Origin: an uncultured Geobacteraceae bacterium
GTDB taxonomy: Bacteria; Desulfobacterota; Desulfuromonadia; Desulfuromonadales; Geopsychrobacteraceae
Length of the DNA stretch: 16,463 bases
Reading direction: 5' to 3'
Assembly: GCA_937958075.1 (NCBI GenBank)
Contig: CALFFB010000173.1
Location: forward strand, 1 to 16,463
The notes under the pieces were generated by a model, which was not told where the DNA came from, searched no databases, and saw only the letters and a program-made list of their open reading frames with translations. The position numbers and the translations under genes were made by a program. Numbering within the stretch: the stretch's first letter is position 1; the number at the start of each line of letters is the position of its first letter. Below, one piece after another: positions 1 to 8,561 of the stretch.

Positions 1-2423
1 GTGGGGTGAATCATGTCCGCCATCGGTTTGCCGTCATAACGAATCAGTTTTTTCTCAAAACAGATGCGCTCGTATTTGCGCAGCACCGGGGTTCGGGATT
101 CTCCGATGATGCGATCCCGCTCGCGAATAGCGGCAGGAACATGGGTAATTTCAAAGCGACCGGTTTCACGCGGGCGAATATCGCCCCCCAAGCCTTTGAA
201 GGCTTCAGTAAAAAAGGAACGGATAAAATAAGGTTGCAGCTTGCGGGCCTCAGCGCGATCCATCTCTTCCTTGACGGCGTACAGATCCTCCAGGGACATG
301 TGCTGTTCTACCAACGCGTTGCGACGCAAAATCTCGCGCAGGTGATCCGTATCCAGCGCCCCGTCAATCTTCTGATTGAGGCGCGCCTTGACTTGCGGGT
401 CTTCACCGTAGCGGATGGCTTCGAGGAGCAGATCCTTCAGGGAAACGTTCTCGAAGGCTTCGCCAAGAATGTCAAAAACGCGCCCACCCAGAGCCTGTTT
501 TTCAACTTCCAGCTTTTCCAACAGTCGCTGAAACACAGCACCCTCGCGGGTTTCGTTGGCAACCATGTTCCATAAATGGCACACTTCCGTCTGGCCGATG
601 CGATGAATCCGCCCGAATCGCTGTTCCAGACGGTTGGGATTCCAGGGCAGATCGTAATTGACCATAAGGTTGGCGTTCTGCAGGTTGACCCCTTCGCCCG
701 CCGCGTCCGTCGCCACCAACACCATCAGATCCTTGTTGTTACGAAACTCCTCCTGGATCTTGCGGCGCAGATCGCGATTGACACCGCCATGGATGGCATC
801 CACCGCTTCGTCCCGACCGATCAGCCCACGGATGCGCACCATCAAATAGTTGAGGGTATCCTTGTGCTCAGTGAAGATAATCAGCTTCCGCCGGGCTCCG
901 GCAGCTGTGTACATTTCCGGACGATCCTGCAGCAGACTGGAAAGTTCTTCCCACTTGCGATCATTGCCGGAACTGACCAGATCGCGGGCATCCTGCTCCA
1001 GTTTTTTCAGGGCGATAATTTCCGCTTCCAATTCCGGGATGGTTTCTGAGGCGGTCGCCTGATCGGCCACTTCTTCGGCCCAGGCTTCGTATTCTTCCGC
1101 GCTCAGCTCGTCGGCGGCTTCATCAAGATTATCCGGCAGCTGGAACTGTTTTTTGACATGATATTCTTCGAGGGTTTCGGCCACCCCCTGCCCTCGGACG
1201 ATGAGCTTCATCTCATCAAGGCGTCCTTCGAGGCGCTTGCGCCGTCGCTTGAGGGATTGATAAATGGCCTCAGGGCTGGACGCCAGCCGTCGCTGCAACT
1301 GAGTCAGGGCAAAACCGACGGTGCCCTTGCGTTTGCCGCTGAGTTTGTCGGCACGGTCCATCTCATGGCGAACGTAATTGGTGACTTCGTGGTAGAGATG
1401 GGCTTCGAGATCCGACAGTTCATAGTTGGCGGTGTAGGCACGACGTTCCGGGAACAGGGGCGTTCCATCAAACTTGAGCAACTCCTCCTTGACCATCCGG
1501 CGCATCATGTCGGAGACATCGACCTTGTGCGCCCCTTCACGGAACTTGCCGTAGAAACGGTCACTATCGAGCAGGGAAAGCCAGATCTGAAAATCCTCCT
1601 CCTTGCCGTTATGCGGAGTTGCCGTCAGCAGCAGGAAATTGCGGGTGATACGCCCCAGCAACTCGCCCAACTCAAAGCGTTTGGTCTTGTTGACCTTGCT
1701 GCCGAAGTAGTTGGCGGACAGCTTATGGGCTTCATCAACGATGATGAGATCCCAGTCGGTGGTTTTCAGCTTTTCCTGGTAGTCTTCGTTGCGGGAGAGC
1801 TGATCGAGACGGATGATCAGCAGGTCGGTTTCGTCAAAATAATTTCCCGAGGCGCACTGCTCCTGCTTCTCCCGGCTGAACAGTTCAAACAGGATGTTGA
1901 ACTTTTCCAGCATTTCATCCTGCCACTGCTCGGTCAGTGAGCCGGGGGAAACAATGAGGATGCGCTTGGCATCGGCGCGCATGAGCAGTTCACGAATCAG
2001 CAACCCGGCCATGATGGTTTTACCAGCACCCGGATCATCCGCCAGCACAAACCGTAAGGGTTGCCGGGGGAGCATGGCTTCATAAACGGCAGAGATCTGA
2101 TGGGGAAGAGGTTCGACGTTGGAGGTATGCACTGCCATCATCGGATCGAAGAGAGCGGCCTGGCTGATACGGTAGGCTTCGAGCCCTAATTTGAACTCAG
2201 CACCGGAAGCGTCAAACGCCCAGGGACGCCCCTCTTTGGCAAGGGACAGACGGGACTCATCGGAGCGAAACAGCATCTGCTCACGGATACTGCCCTGGCT
2301 GGTTTTATAGTAGACGGTGATGGCGTGATCGCCGACGGGCTCAACGGTGACAATGCGAACAATGTCGTTGCTTTCGATCCCGCTGATCTGAGCGTCTTTT
2401 TTGATGTCTTCCAGTTTGAGCAT
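1..2423 (-). CDS. SNF2-family DEAD/DEAH helicase, partial (C-terminus beyond the left edge)
   Basis: This is an ATP-dependent superfamily 2 helicase or translocase, of which 807 N-terminal residues are visible and which stays open to the edge. An N-terminal region of about 100 residues precedes the motor. Motifs seen are Walker A DDPGAGKTIMAG (about 129-140), DEAH box IIVDEAHKL (226-234), motif III LLTATPHNGKEEDF (264-277), and in the second lobe ATDAAGEGVNL (near 570-580) and QRFGRIHRIGQ (near 600-610). The order and wording match SNF2/RapA-like helicases of 900-1200 residues that often sit in restriction or phage-defence neighbourhoods. That association is family knowledge, because the flanking genes are outside the window. 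The start is ATG at 2423, preceded by AGGAGGGG with 7 bases of spacing. GC content is visibly lower than in the genes from 4359 on, which hints at acquisition by transfer. The function of this copy (DNA defence or RNA polymerase-associated) cannot be decided here. Confidence 0.9.
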   Translation of the reverse strand, partial: MLKLEDIKKDAQISGIESNDIVRIVTVEPVGDHAITVYYKTSQGSIREQMLFRSDESRLSLAKEGRPWAFDASGAEFKLGLEAYRISQAALFDPMMAVHTSNVEPLPHQISAVYEAMLPRQPLRFVLADDPGAGKTIMAGLLIRELLMRADAKRILIVSPGSLTEQWQDEMLEKFNILFELFSREKQEQCASGNYFDETDLLIIRLDQLSRNEDYQEKLKTTDWDLIIVDEAHKLSANYFGSKVNKTKRFELGELLGRITRNFLLLTATPHNGKEEDFQIWLSLLDSDRFYGKFREGAHKVDVSDMMRRMVKEELLKFDGTPLFPERRAYTANYELSDLEAHLYHEVTNYVRHEMDRADKLSGKRKGTVGFALTQLQRRLASSPEAIYQSLKRRRKRLEGRLDEMKLIVRGQGVAETLEEYHVKKQFQLPDNLDEAADELSAEEYEAWAEEVADQATASETIPELEAEIIALKKLEQDARDLVSSGNDRKWEELSSLLQDRPEMYTAAGARRKLIIFTEHKDTLNYLMVRIRGLIGRDEAVDAIHGGVNRDLRRKIQEEFRNNKDLMVLVATDAAGEGVNLQNANLMVNYDLPWNPNRLEQRFGRIHRIGQTEVCHLWNMVANETREGAVFQRLLEKLEVEKQALGGRVFDILGEAFENVSLKDLLLEAIRYGEDPQVKARLNQKIDGALDTDHLREILRRNALVEQHMSLEDLYAVKEEMDRAEARKLQPYFIRSFFTEAFKGLGGDIRPRETGRFEITHVPAAIRERDRIIGESRTPVLRKYERICFEKKLIRYDGKPMADMIHP

Positions 2424-2473
2424 GTGATGACCCCTCCTGCTATAGACAAGACAAATTCAATAAAGAAAGAGGC

Positions 2474-2502
2474 AGGATAGTTTGATATGAATGAACATGC
2501 AA
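2474..2502 (-). promoter_or_regulatory. Candidate sigma-70 promoter for the helicase gene
   Basis: On the minus strand, TTGCAT (2502-2497) and TATCCT (2479-2474) are separated by 17 bases. They lie about 50 bases upstream of the helicase start, in the AT-rich gap after the photolyase stop. Spacing is ideal and both boxes match the consensus moderately. This suggests the helicase has its own promoter rather than depending only on read-through from the photolyase gene. Confidence 0.4.
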
Positions 2503-2525
2503 GAAACAATCCGCTGATCAATGCT

Positions 2526-3956
2526 TCATAAGCCCCGCCGCACCACCTGATAAGCCTTGAGCGCCCGCTCGCGTGAGGTTTTCACATCAACAATCGGCTC
2601 CGGATAGTCCACACCCAGACGGATGTTGGCGGCCGCGAGTACGGACTCAGGGGCCGTCCAGGGGGCATGCAGGTAGTTATCAGGCAGGGCGGCAAGTTCC
2701 GGCACATAACGTCTGACATAGTCCCCTCCCGGATCGAACTTCCGGCCCTGGGTGACGGGGTTGAAAACACGAAAGTAGGGCGCCGCGTCAAGTCCGCAGC
2801 CGGCCACCCACTGCCAGCCGGCGCTGTTGCTCGCCAGGTCGGCATCGACCAGGCAGTCAAGAAACCAGTCAGCGCCCTGCCGCCAGGATACAAGCTGATT
2901 TTTCACCAGAAAGGAGGCCGCCACCATGCGCACCCGGTTGTGCATGAAACCGGTCTGCCACAGCTCGCGCATGCCGGCATCGACCAGGGGATAGCCCGTC
3001 AGTCCCCGTTGCCAGCGCTTCAGCCCTTCCCGGTCGTTACGGAAGGGGAACCCGGCGAATTCCCGGCGCAGGGGCTGCTCCGGCAGCCGCGGGACATGAT
3101 AGAGCTGGTAATAGCAGAACTCCCGCCACACCAGTTCGCGCAAGTAGGCATCCACATCGACGGGAGCCCGGTCTCTGAGCCGGTGGACCTGCCGCCACAG
3201 TACGCGCGGAGACAACTCCCCGAAATGCAGATGTGCCGACAGCCGGGACACCTGGTCACGCGCCGGGAAGTCCCGCCCTTCGGCATATCCGTATAAACCC
3301 TGGGCGAGAAACTCCGCCAGCCGTCTGTGGGCACCGGCCTCCCCCGGTTGCCAATGCCCTGCCAGCTTTTCATGCCAGGGATGGGATGGCAGCAGCTCCA
3401 GCTCGGGCACGGACACTTCGCCATGGCAGGCAACCTGGCGGGCAAAATTGTCGGCCACCGGCGGCGCCGCTGTCGGGTGCGGCGTCAGGGCGGCGAGACA
3501 GGCCCGGTAGTAGGGAGTAAACACCTGGTAGGGGGTTTTGTCCTGCTTGAGGATTTCCCAGGGTTCCCACAACAGGGACCCGTTGAAGCTGTGAGCGCCG
3601 ATCCCCAGCTGTGCAAGCTGCTGCTTGAGGCGCCGGTCGCCCTCTGTCCGCCAGGGTTCATAGCAGCGGTTCCAGAACACAGCGGCAGCGCCCTGCTGCT
3701 GACCCAGTTGCGGGATGATCTGTTCGGCACATCCCTTAAAAACGTGCAGCCGCCCGTCCAGAGCCTCGTTCAGGGCCAGCAGGGCATGATGCAGCCACCA
3801 GCGGCTTGCCGCCCCCGGGCGCCAGGCTCCTGCGGCCTCATCATCAAGAATATAGACGGGGACAACAGTCCCGGCCGCCGCGGCGGCGGTCAGGGCGGGA
3901 TTGTCCTGCAGGCGCAGATCCTGCCGGAACCAGTGAATGACCACAGATGTCGCCAT
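2526..3956 (-). CDS. phrB: Deoxyribodipyrimidine photolyase (class I CPD type)
   Basis: A 476-residue light-driven flavoenzyme that splits cyclobutane pyrimidine dimers in DNA; the length is normal for the family. The N-terminal Rossmann-like antenna domain opens with VIHWFRQDLRLQDNPAL. The C-terminal FAD domain has TGYPLVDAGMRELWQTGFMHNR (319-340, the core family signature), then SNSAGWQW (376-383) and DAAPYFRVFNPVTQG (390-404). The electron-transfer tryptophan triad known from the E. coli enzyme appears to be W381, W358 and W315. N377 occupies the position of the flavin-facing Asn, which favours a photolyase over a plant-type cryptochrome. An in-frame TTG precedes the ATG at 3956, but GAGG sits 5 bases before the ATG, so I chose the ATG. 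The antenna cofactor cannot be told by eye. It is divergent from the small plus-strand gene at 4093. Confidence 0.95.
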   Translation of the reverse strand: MATSVVIHWFRQDLRLQDNPALTAAAAAGTVVPVYILDDEAAGAWRPGAASRWWLHHALLALNEALDGRLHVFKGCAEQIIPQLGQQQGAAAVFWNRCYEPWRTEGDRRLKQQLAQLGIGAHSFNGSLLWEPWEILKQDKTPYQVFTPYYRACLAALTPHPTAAPPVADNFARQVACHGEVSVPELELLPSHPWHEKLAGHWQPGEAGAHRRLAEFLAQGLYGYAEGRDFPARDQVSRLSAHLHFGELSPRVLWRQVHRLRDRAPVDVDAYLRELVWREFCYYQLYHVPRLPEQPLRREFAGFPFRNDREGLKRWQRGLTGYPLVDAGMRELWQTGFMHNRVRMVAASFLVKNQLVSWRQGADWFLDCLVDADLASNSAGWQWVAGCGLDAAPYFRVFNPVTQGRKFDPGGDYVRRYVPELAALPDNYLHAPWTAPESVLAAANIRLGVDYPEPIVDVKTSRERALKAYQVVRRGL

Positions 3957-4033
3957 CAAAACCTCATCGGGGACAGGGCCGCCTCGCGGCGTTGAGCCCC
4001 GCGCGATTGCCGTACCACTGTCGGTAAAAAATT

Positions 4034-4042
4034 TGCTACTAT
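4034..4042 (+). promoter_or_regulatory. Candidate extended -10 promoter for the small Cys-rich gene
   Basis: TGCTACTAT is an extended -10 element (TG, one base, TACTAT) just downstream of an A-tract, about 50 bases before the ATG at 4093. No good -35 box lies at 16-18 bases, which is tolerated for extended -10 promoters. I assigned no promoter to the divergent photolyase in the same 136-base gap. Confidence 0.35.
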
Positions 4043-4092
4043 GGGCACGTGGAGAGTCCTTATATCTTTAAACCAAGTCAAGGAGTGTTGTC

Positions 4093-4272
4093 ATGACGGA
4101 ATGGAGCTGTGAAAAGCCTGATGAGCATTGTGACCTGCATGTGTGCCAGCTGACCGCCAGCACGCGCAATCCGGATATCGACAAGATGTTTGAGAACCCC
4201 CGCTATGCCTGCACCAACTGCGGCGCAAAAGTTCACAACGCCGAAAATGTGTGTCGTCCGAAAGAACTCTAG
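4093..4272 (+). CDS. Small Cys-rich, putative zinc-ribbon protein (59 residues)
   Basis: The frame opens at ATG 4093 with AAGGAG 7 bases upstream, ends in TAG, and is followed by an intrinsic terminator, so it has all the parts of a real monocistronic gene despite its size. The protein has six cysteines and three histidines. The second half reads YACTNCGAKVHNAENVCRP, with C40 and C43 as a CxxC knuckle and C54 as a possible third ligand. C6, C13 and C18 with H12 and H16 form a second cluster in the first half. This pattern suggests a metal-binding, probably zinc-ribbon, cytoplasmic protein; there is no signal peptide or membrane segment. Similar short proteins ending in a CxxCG...C...PK motif are, from memory, common in deltaproteobacteria and have no known function. 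I do not assign one. Confidence 0.75.
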   Translation: MTEWSCEKPDEHCDLHVCQLTASTRNPDIDKMFENPRYACTNCGAKVHNAENVCRPKEL

Positions 4273-4294
4273 CCGCGCCCGGCGCCCGGATGAC

Positions 4295-4333
4295 AACGGC
4301 TCCTTGCCCGCCCCGGCAACGGAGCCGTTTTTT
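4295..4333 (+). terminator. Intrinsic terminator of the small Cys-rich gene
   Basis: AACGGCTCC (4295-4303) pairs with GGAGCCGTT (4321-4329). The stem is extended inside by TTGCC/GGCAA (4304-4308 with 4315-4319), leaving one bulged C and a 6-base loop, and a run of six T covers 4328-4333. The T-run is on the plus strand only, so it serves the small gene at 4093 and not the histidine kinase that converges on it. Confidence 0.9.
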
Positions 4334-4358
4334 GTCGGCTGTTTTCCCGCCAACCCGG

Positions 4359-6026
4359 TTACCGGCCGGTCTTCATCGCTTCCGGCAGGGTAAAGCAGAA
4401 ACAGCTGCCCTGCCCTTCGCCGGCGGACTCGACCCAGATGCTGCCGCCGTAGCGGGTGACGATCTTCTTTACCAGGGCCAGCCCCAGTCCGCTGCCCTCG
4501 CTTCTGGGATTGAGCTGGGCAAACAGGGAAAAGATCCTCTCGCTATGCTCCGGCGCGATCCCCATGCCGTTATCACGCACGTAGAAAACGGCTCCCTGGG
4601 ATTCCTCGCGCACGCCGATCTCAATGCACGGCCGGTCCTGATCCCCCATGTATTTGATGGCATTTTCAATAAGATTCTGCCAGATCTGCCCCAGCTGCGT
4701 CCGGTCTCCGCGCAGGTTCATCGGCAGCGGCCCGGCCTCGATCTCGATCTGCCGCTGCCTGATCGCTCCGGCCAAAGCGCTGAGACACTGCTCAACCATC
4801 TGCTGCAGGGGGAAGACCTCCGGCGGGTTGTCCCGGCGTCCGACCCGCGACAACCGCAGCAGGGCGTCAAGGAGCTGCTGCATCTTTACCGCGGCACCCC
4901 GAATAAAACCCACGTCTTTCTGTATGTTTTCCGCATTCTGACTGGCGATGTCCCGTTCCAGCAGATCCAGAAACGAGGTCACTGTGACCAGGGGGCTTTT
5001 CAGGTCATGGGAGACGATATAGACAAAGTCCTCCATCTCCTGATTTTTCAGTTGCAGGGCCGCCTCCGCCTGCTTGCGCGGGGTAATGTCCTGCAGTGCG
5101 CCAAAGAGGACATGGCCGCCGCCATCCGAAGGGCTGGCAACAACCCGCGCCACCGAATGCACATAACGGCGCACGCCATCGACCCCGTTAATGCGCAGCA
5201 CCACATCGCTGGAGGTTCCGGGTTCAAGGTCGGTAATGGCCCTGGCGAACAGCTCCCGGTCCTCGTCATCGACAAAAACCTGCCAGCAGTTATGGGCCTT
5301 GAGCTCATCGTTGCTCAGGCCGAACACCGCCGACGCCTTGCCGCTGACCCACTCGATACGGAACAGCCCGTTGGCGCAACGACGGCAGGAGTAGATGCAG
5401 TCGGAGGTCAGGGAAGAGACGACACGAAAACGTTCCTCGCTGATACGCAGGGCATCCAGTTGCTGCTGGGCGTTCAACTGATCGGACAGCACCGTTCCCG
5501 CGAGCATGGTTGCCAGGGGATAGAGAAAAATGATCGCCGGTCCGACCCGGACGATAAGGTCCAGTCCACCAGGCAGGGTCAGAAACACCACCAGCAGCAG
5601 GATATGCACCACCAGGCCGAACAGATACAGGTAGACCGTGGACGGAATGCGCCCCTGCAGTAAATGAAAGTAACGCCCGACAAGGCCGACGGTGCCCGCC
5701 ATCAGCACCGACAAAATCCCGGTAAAAACGCCGGCGCCCCCCAGTCCGATACGGGTCAGCACCACCAGCACAGTCGCCACCGCCACCGCCGGCAGCCCGA
5801 AATACAGGGCACAGAGGCTGATCATCATGCTGCGGCCGTCGATAATGATCCCGCCGCCCATCTCCAGCGGCCGCAGCATGCCGATCACCGCCGCGAGACC
5901 GAAAAGCGCGCCCTGCAGAATCTTGCCGTTGATGGTTTCCCGTGGCCAGCGTTTATCGACAAACCCTGAGACAACGGTCAGCGCGACCAGCAGGGACAGA
6001 TTGATCAGCAGATCGACAAAAATCAT
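4359..6026 (-). CDS. Membrane sensor histidine kinase: 5TM LytS-type, PAS, HisKA, HATPase
   Basis: A 555-residue inner-membrane sensor. Residues 1-182 hold five or six hydrophobic helices with the pattern of the 5TMR_LYT domain of LytS-type sensors (RPLEMGGGIIIDGRSMMIS, then GLGGAG). A PAS domain follows (about 196-320, ending FGALQDITPRKQAE). HisKA has the phospho-acceptor H340 in VSHDLKSPL, and the HATPase has an N box NLIENAIKY (451-459), G1 DNGMG (485-489) and G2 GSGLGL (511-516). All catalytic motifs are intact and there is no receiver domain, so a separate response regulator must exist elsewhere. The ATG at 6026 has AAGGA 8 bases upstream, overlapping the TAA of the alpha-E gene, from which it is 12 bases away; this points to co-transcription. 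C210, C214 and C217 form a CxxxCxxC group at the start of the PAS domain. The signal is unknown. Confidence 0.93.
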   Translation of the reverse strand: MIFVDLLINLSLLVALTVVSGFVDKRWPRETINGKILQGALFGLAAVIGMLRPLEMGGGIIIDGRSMMISLCALYFGLPAVAVATVLVVLTRIGLGGAGVFTGILSVLMAGTVGLVGRYFHLLQGRIPSTVYLYLFGLVVHILLLVVFLTLPGGLDLIVRVGPAIIFLYPLATMLAGTVLSDQLNAQQQLDALRISEERFRVVSSLTSDCIYSCRRCANGLFRIEWVSGKASAVFGLSNDELKAHNCWQVFVDDEDRELFARAITDLEPGTSSDVVLRINGVDGVRRYVHSVARVVASPSDGGGHVLFGALQDITPRKQAEAALQLKNQEMEDFVYIVSHDLKSPLVTVTSFLDLLERDIASQNAENIQKDVGFIRGAAVKMQQLLDALLRLSRVGRRDNPPEVFPLQQMVEQCLSALAGAIRQRQIEIEAGPLPMNLRGDRTQLGQIWQNLIENAIKYMGDQDRPCIEIGVREESQGAVFYVRDNGMGIAPEHSERIFSLFAQLNPRSEGSGLGLALVKKIVTRYGGSIWVESAGEGQGSCFCFTLPEAMKTGR

Positions 6027-6038
6027 GGTGAATGTCCT

Positions 6039-6989
6039 TTATTCCTCCAGTTTCAACTGGAAAAACACATCGTAAATGGCATCCCCCACCTGATTGATAC
6101 GCGTCTGGGTCACATCCAGGTATTCGTGCAGGCCGTAATCAAAAATCTCCTGCAGCGACGCATACTGGAACTCCGCCAGCAGCCGGCCCAGCACCTGCTG
6201 GGCTTTATTGGTGTAGCTGTCCGCATGGCCACCGCTGATCTCATTCAGGGATTTCATCGCCATGGCCAGGGAATAGTGCACCGCCCGCGGAAAGTTCCGG
6301 TTGAGCATGAGAAAATCGATGATGTTGCGCGGCGTGATCCGCCCGTACTGTTTGCGGTACATTTCAAAAGCGCTGGCACTGCGCAGCAGGGCCGCCCATA
6401 AAATATTGTCGTAGGGGCTGCCGACATAATCGACGCTGGGCAGCAGAATATAATACTTCACGTCGAGCAGGCGGGTGGTTTTGTCGGCCCGTTCGAGCAT
6501 CCGCCCCAGACGTCCGAAGTGCCAGCCTTCGCCGTGGTTCATGGTGGCATCGGTGATACCGGAGAAAGCCTGACTGGCATGGACCACATCGGCGGAGAAC
6601 TGGTGCGGCAGATCCATGACCGTCTCCTCCGAGGCGGCATTGATCATCAGATAAAAGGTATTGAGCTGCTCCCACATCTCTGACGAGATGTAGTCGCGAA
6701 TGGAGCGCGCGTTCTCCCGGGCCGAGCGCACACAGGAGTAGATGGAGTTACTGTAGCGGCGATCAAAGGTCAGAAAGCGGATGGCGTTATCGCGGGTCAC
6801 CTCGCCATACAACTCCTCGAATAATTCATGATCACCGGTGGTGTTGATCAGGGGCTGCCACTGGTTCCCCGCCCCCTCGGGAATATCGAGAGTCATGTTA
6901 TAGTTGGCCGAGATAAAACGTGCGACATTCTCGGCCCGCTCGACGTAACGATTCAGCCAGTAGATGGCATTCGCAACCCGACTCAGCAT
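6039..6989 (-). CDS. Alpha-E domain protein (DUF403)
   Basis: A 316-residue, all-helical, soluble protein covering one complete alpha-E domain. The characteristic Glu-containing helices are visible: RYVERAEN (14-21), ARENARSIRD (90-99), GRMLERADKTTRLLD (162-176) and LNRNFPRAV (229-237). The family has no proven reaction. It almost always occurs next to, or fused to, circularly permuted ATP-grasp proteins, and is thought to be a partner of the ligase or to act on its product. The ATG at 6989 has AGGAGG 7 bases upstream and overlaps the end of the ATP-grasp gene by 7 bases, so translation is probably coupled. It is homologous to the second half of the fusion protein at 9504, but retains more of the family motifs. 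Confidence 0.95.
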   Translation of the reverse strand: MLSRVANAIYWLNRYVERAENVARFISANYNMTLDIPEGAGNQWQPLINTTGDHELFEELYGEVTRDNAIRFLTFDRRYSNSIYSCVRSARENARSIRDYISSEMWEQLNTFYLMINAASEETVMDLPHQFSADVVHASQAFSGITDATMNHGEGWHFGRLGRMLERADKTTRLLDVKYYILLPSVDYVGSPYDNILWAALLRSASAFEMYRKQYGRITPRNIIDFLMLNRNFPRAVHYSLAMAMKSLNEISGGHADSYTNKAQQVLGRLLAEFQYASLQEIFDYGLHEYLDVTQTRINQVGDAIYDVFFQLKLEE

Positions 6990-8482
6990 GACAGGTCCTC
7001 CTGATTCTGTTCCTGCAGGGGAGACTCCGGCGATGATTCCTTGGCCTCGAGATTGATCACCCAGGTATCCTTGCTGCCACCGCCCTGGGAGGAATTGACC
7101 ACCAGGGATCCCTTTTTCAGGGCGACCCGGGTCAAGCCCCCCGGCAGAACATAGATATCCTGTTCTCCGTACAGAATATAGGGGCGCAGATCCACGTGGC
7201 GCCCTTCGAAATGGTCACCCACCAGCACCGGCACCCGTGACAGGGACAGGGTCGGCTGGGCAATGTAGGTCCGCGGATTGGCGGTGATCCGGCGCTTGAA
7301 CTCCTCCCGTTCGGCGGCAGAGGCGTGGGGGCCGATGAGCATGCCGTAACCGCCCGACTCATTGACCGCCTTGACCACCAGTTCGTCGATATGTTCCAGC
7401 ACGTAACGACGATCCTCCTCGCGCCAGCAGGCATAGGTCGGCACGTTGTTGATGATAGGCTCCTCCCCCAGATAATACTTGATAATCTCCGGCACATAGG
7501 CATACACCGCCTTGTCGTCGGCGACGCCGGTCCCCGGTGCGTTGGCCAGGGCCACCTTGCCCTTGCTGTAGGCTTCCATGAGACCGGGAACGCCGAGGAG
7601 GGAATCAGCGCGGAAGGTCCTGGGGTCGATAAAATCATCATCGATGCGACGATAGATAACATCCACCCGCTCCAGCCCCTGAGTAGTGCGCATCATGACC
7701 TCGCCCCGATGCACCACCAGATCACTCCCCTCGACCAGCCGCACCCCCATCTGCTGGGCCAGATAACTGTGTTCAAAGTAAGCGGAGTTGTAGATACCAG
7801 GGGTCCAGACCGCCACCACCGGCGACCGCAGACCCGGAGGTGCCATCTCCTGCAGCATGTCAAGCAGGCGGATGGGATAATCCGTCACCGGCTGTACCGT
7901 ACAGGCATCAAACACCAGGGGGAAGGTGCGTTTCATGATCTGGCGATTCTCCAGCACATAGGAGACCCCGGACGGGCAGCGCAGATTGTCTTCCAGCACA
8001 TAATAAGCGCCATCGCCACCACGCACCAGATCGGTTCCGGTGATGTGGCACCAGACCCCGCACGGGGGCTGCAGACCGATACAGGGCTTGCGAAAGCCCT
8101 CCGCCGACAGCACCAGATCCCTGGGGACAACACCGTCCTTGAGGATTTTCTGGGCGTTGTAAACATCATCGATAAACAGGTTCAAAGCACGGATACGCTG
8201 CTTCAAGCCGGCTTCAAGGCCGCGCCATTCCTGCTCCTGAATAATCCGGGGGATAATGTCAAAAGGAAAGATCTTCTCCGTTTGCGCCTCGTTATTGTAG
8301 ACATTGAAGGTGATCCCCAGATGCAGCAGCGCCTTTTCCGCCGCCTGCTGGCGGCGTTGCAGCTCGGAGTCAGCCAGTGAATTAATCCGCTGCACCAGCA
8401 GATCGGCCCCCGGCCGCGGGTTCCCCTGAGCATCAAACAGCTCATCGTAAAACCCTTCCGTGTCATAGCCTGTAAAGTTCAT
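6983..8482 (-). CDS. Circularly permuted type 2 ATP-grasp protein (DUF404/DUF407)
   Basis: A 499-residue cytoplasmic protein of the permuted ATP-grasp family, predicted to join a carboxylate to an amine using ATP. Expected nucleotide and metal features are present: EDNLRCPSG (164-172), LANAPGTGVADDK (312-324), K371 followed by the Gly loop NESGGYGM (374-381), DLRPY (431-435), VLPGGLTRVA (445-454) and SQGGGSKDTWV (465-475). The ATG at 8482 has GGAGG 5 bases upstream. The C-terminal 25 residues are rich in Glu, Ser and Gln and look like a flexible tail. The gene overlaps the alpha-E gene by 7 bases and is separated by 101 bases from the upstream transglutaminase gene. Family membership is certain; the substrate is unknown. 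From its motifs, this is the better candidate of the window's two ATP-grasp copies for an active ligase. Confidence 0.95.
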   Translation of the reverse strand: MNFTGYDTEGFYDELFDAQGNPRPGADLLVQRINSLADSELQRRQQAAEKALLHLGITFNVYNNEAQTEKIFPFDIIPRIIQEQEWRGLEAGLKQRIRALNLFIDDVYNAQKILKDGVVPRDLVLSAEGFRKPCIGLQPPCGVWCHITGTDLVRGGDGAYYVLEDNLRCPSGVSYVLENRQIMKRTFPLVFDACTVQPVTDYPIRLLDMLQEMAPPGLRSPVVAVWTPGIYNSAYFEHSYLAQQMGVRLVEGSDLVVHRGEVMMRTTQGLERVDVIYRRIDDDFIDPRTFRADSLLGVPGLMEAYSKGKVALANAPGTGVADDKAVYAYVPEIIKYYLGEEPIINNVPTYACWREEDRRYVLEHIDELVVKAVNESGGYGMLIGPHASAAEREEFKRRITANPRTYIAQPTLSLSRVPVLVGDHFEGRHVDLRPYILYGEQDIYVLPGGLTRVALKKGSLVVNSSQGGGSKDTWVINLEAKESSPESPLQEQNQEDLSC

Positions 8483-8561
8483 GACGTCCTCCCGTGCTTA
8501 TCGTTGATGATCTGAAAAACATCCTGTGGTCATCGTCTCTTCCCGGCAGAAAAATGACATA

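Noticed and set aside
2186..2521. Minus-strand frame of 111 codons over the helicase start
   Set aside because: It overlaps the helicase N-terminus in another frame and covers its promoter and Shine-Dalgarno; the hydrophobic start is a by-product of the AT-rich gap.
4251..5663. Open frame of 470 codons on the plus strand
   Set aside because: It runs through the intrinsic terminator at 4295-4333 and is antisense to the histidine kinase, which has all catalytic motifs. No domain is recognisable.
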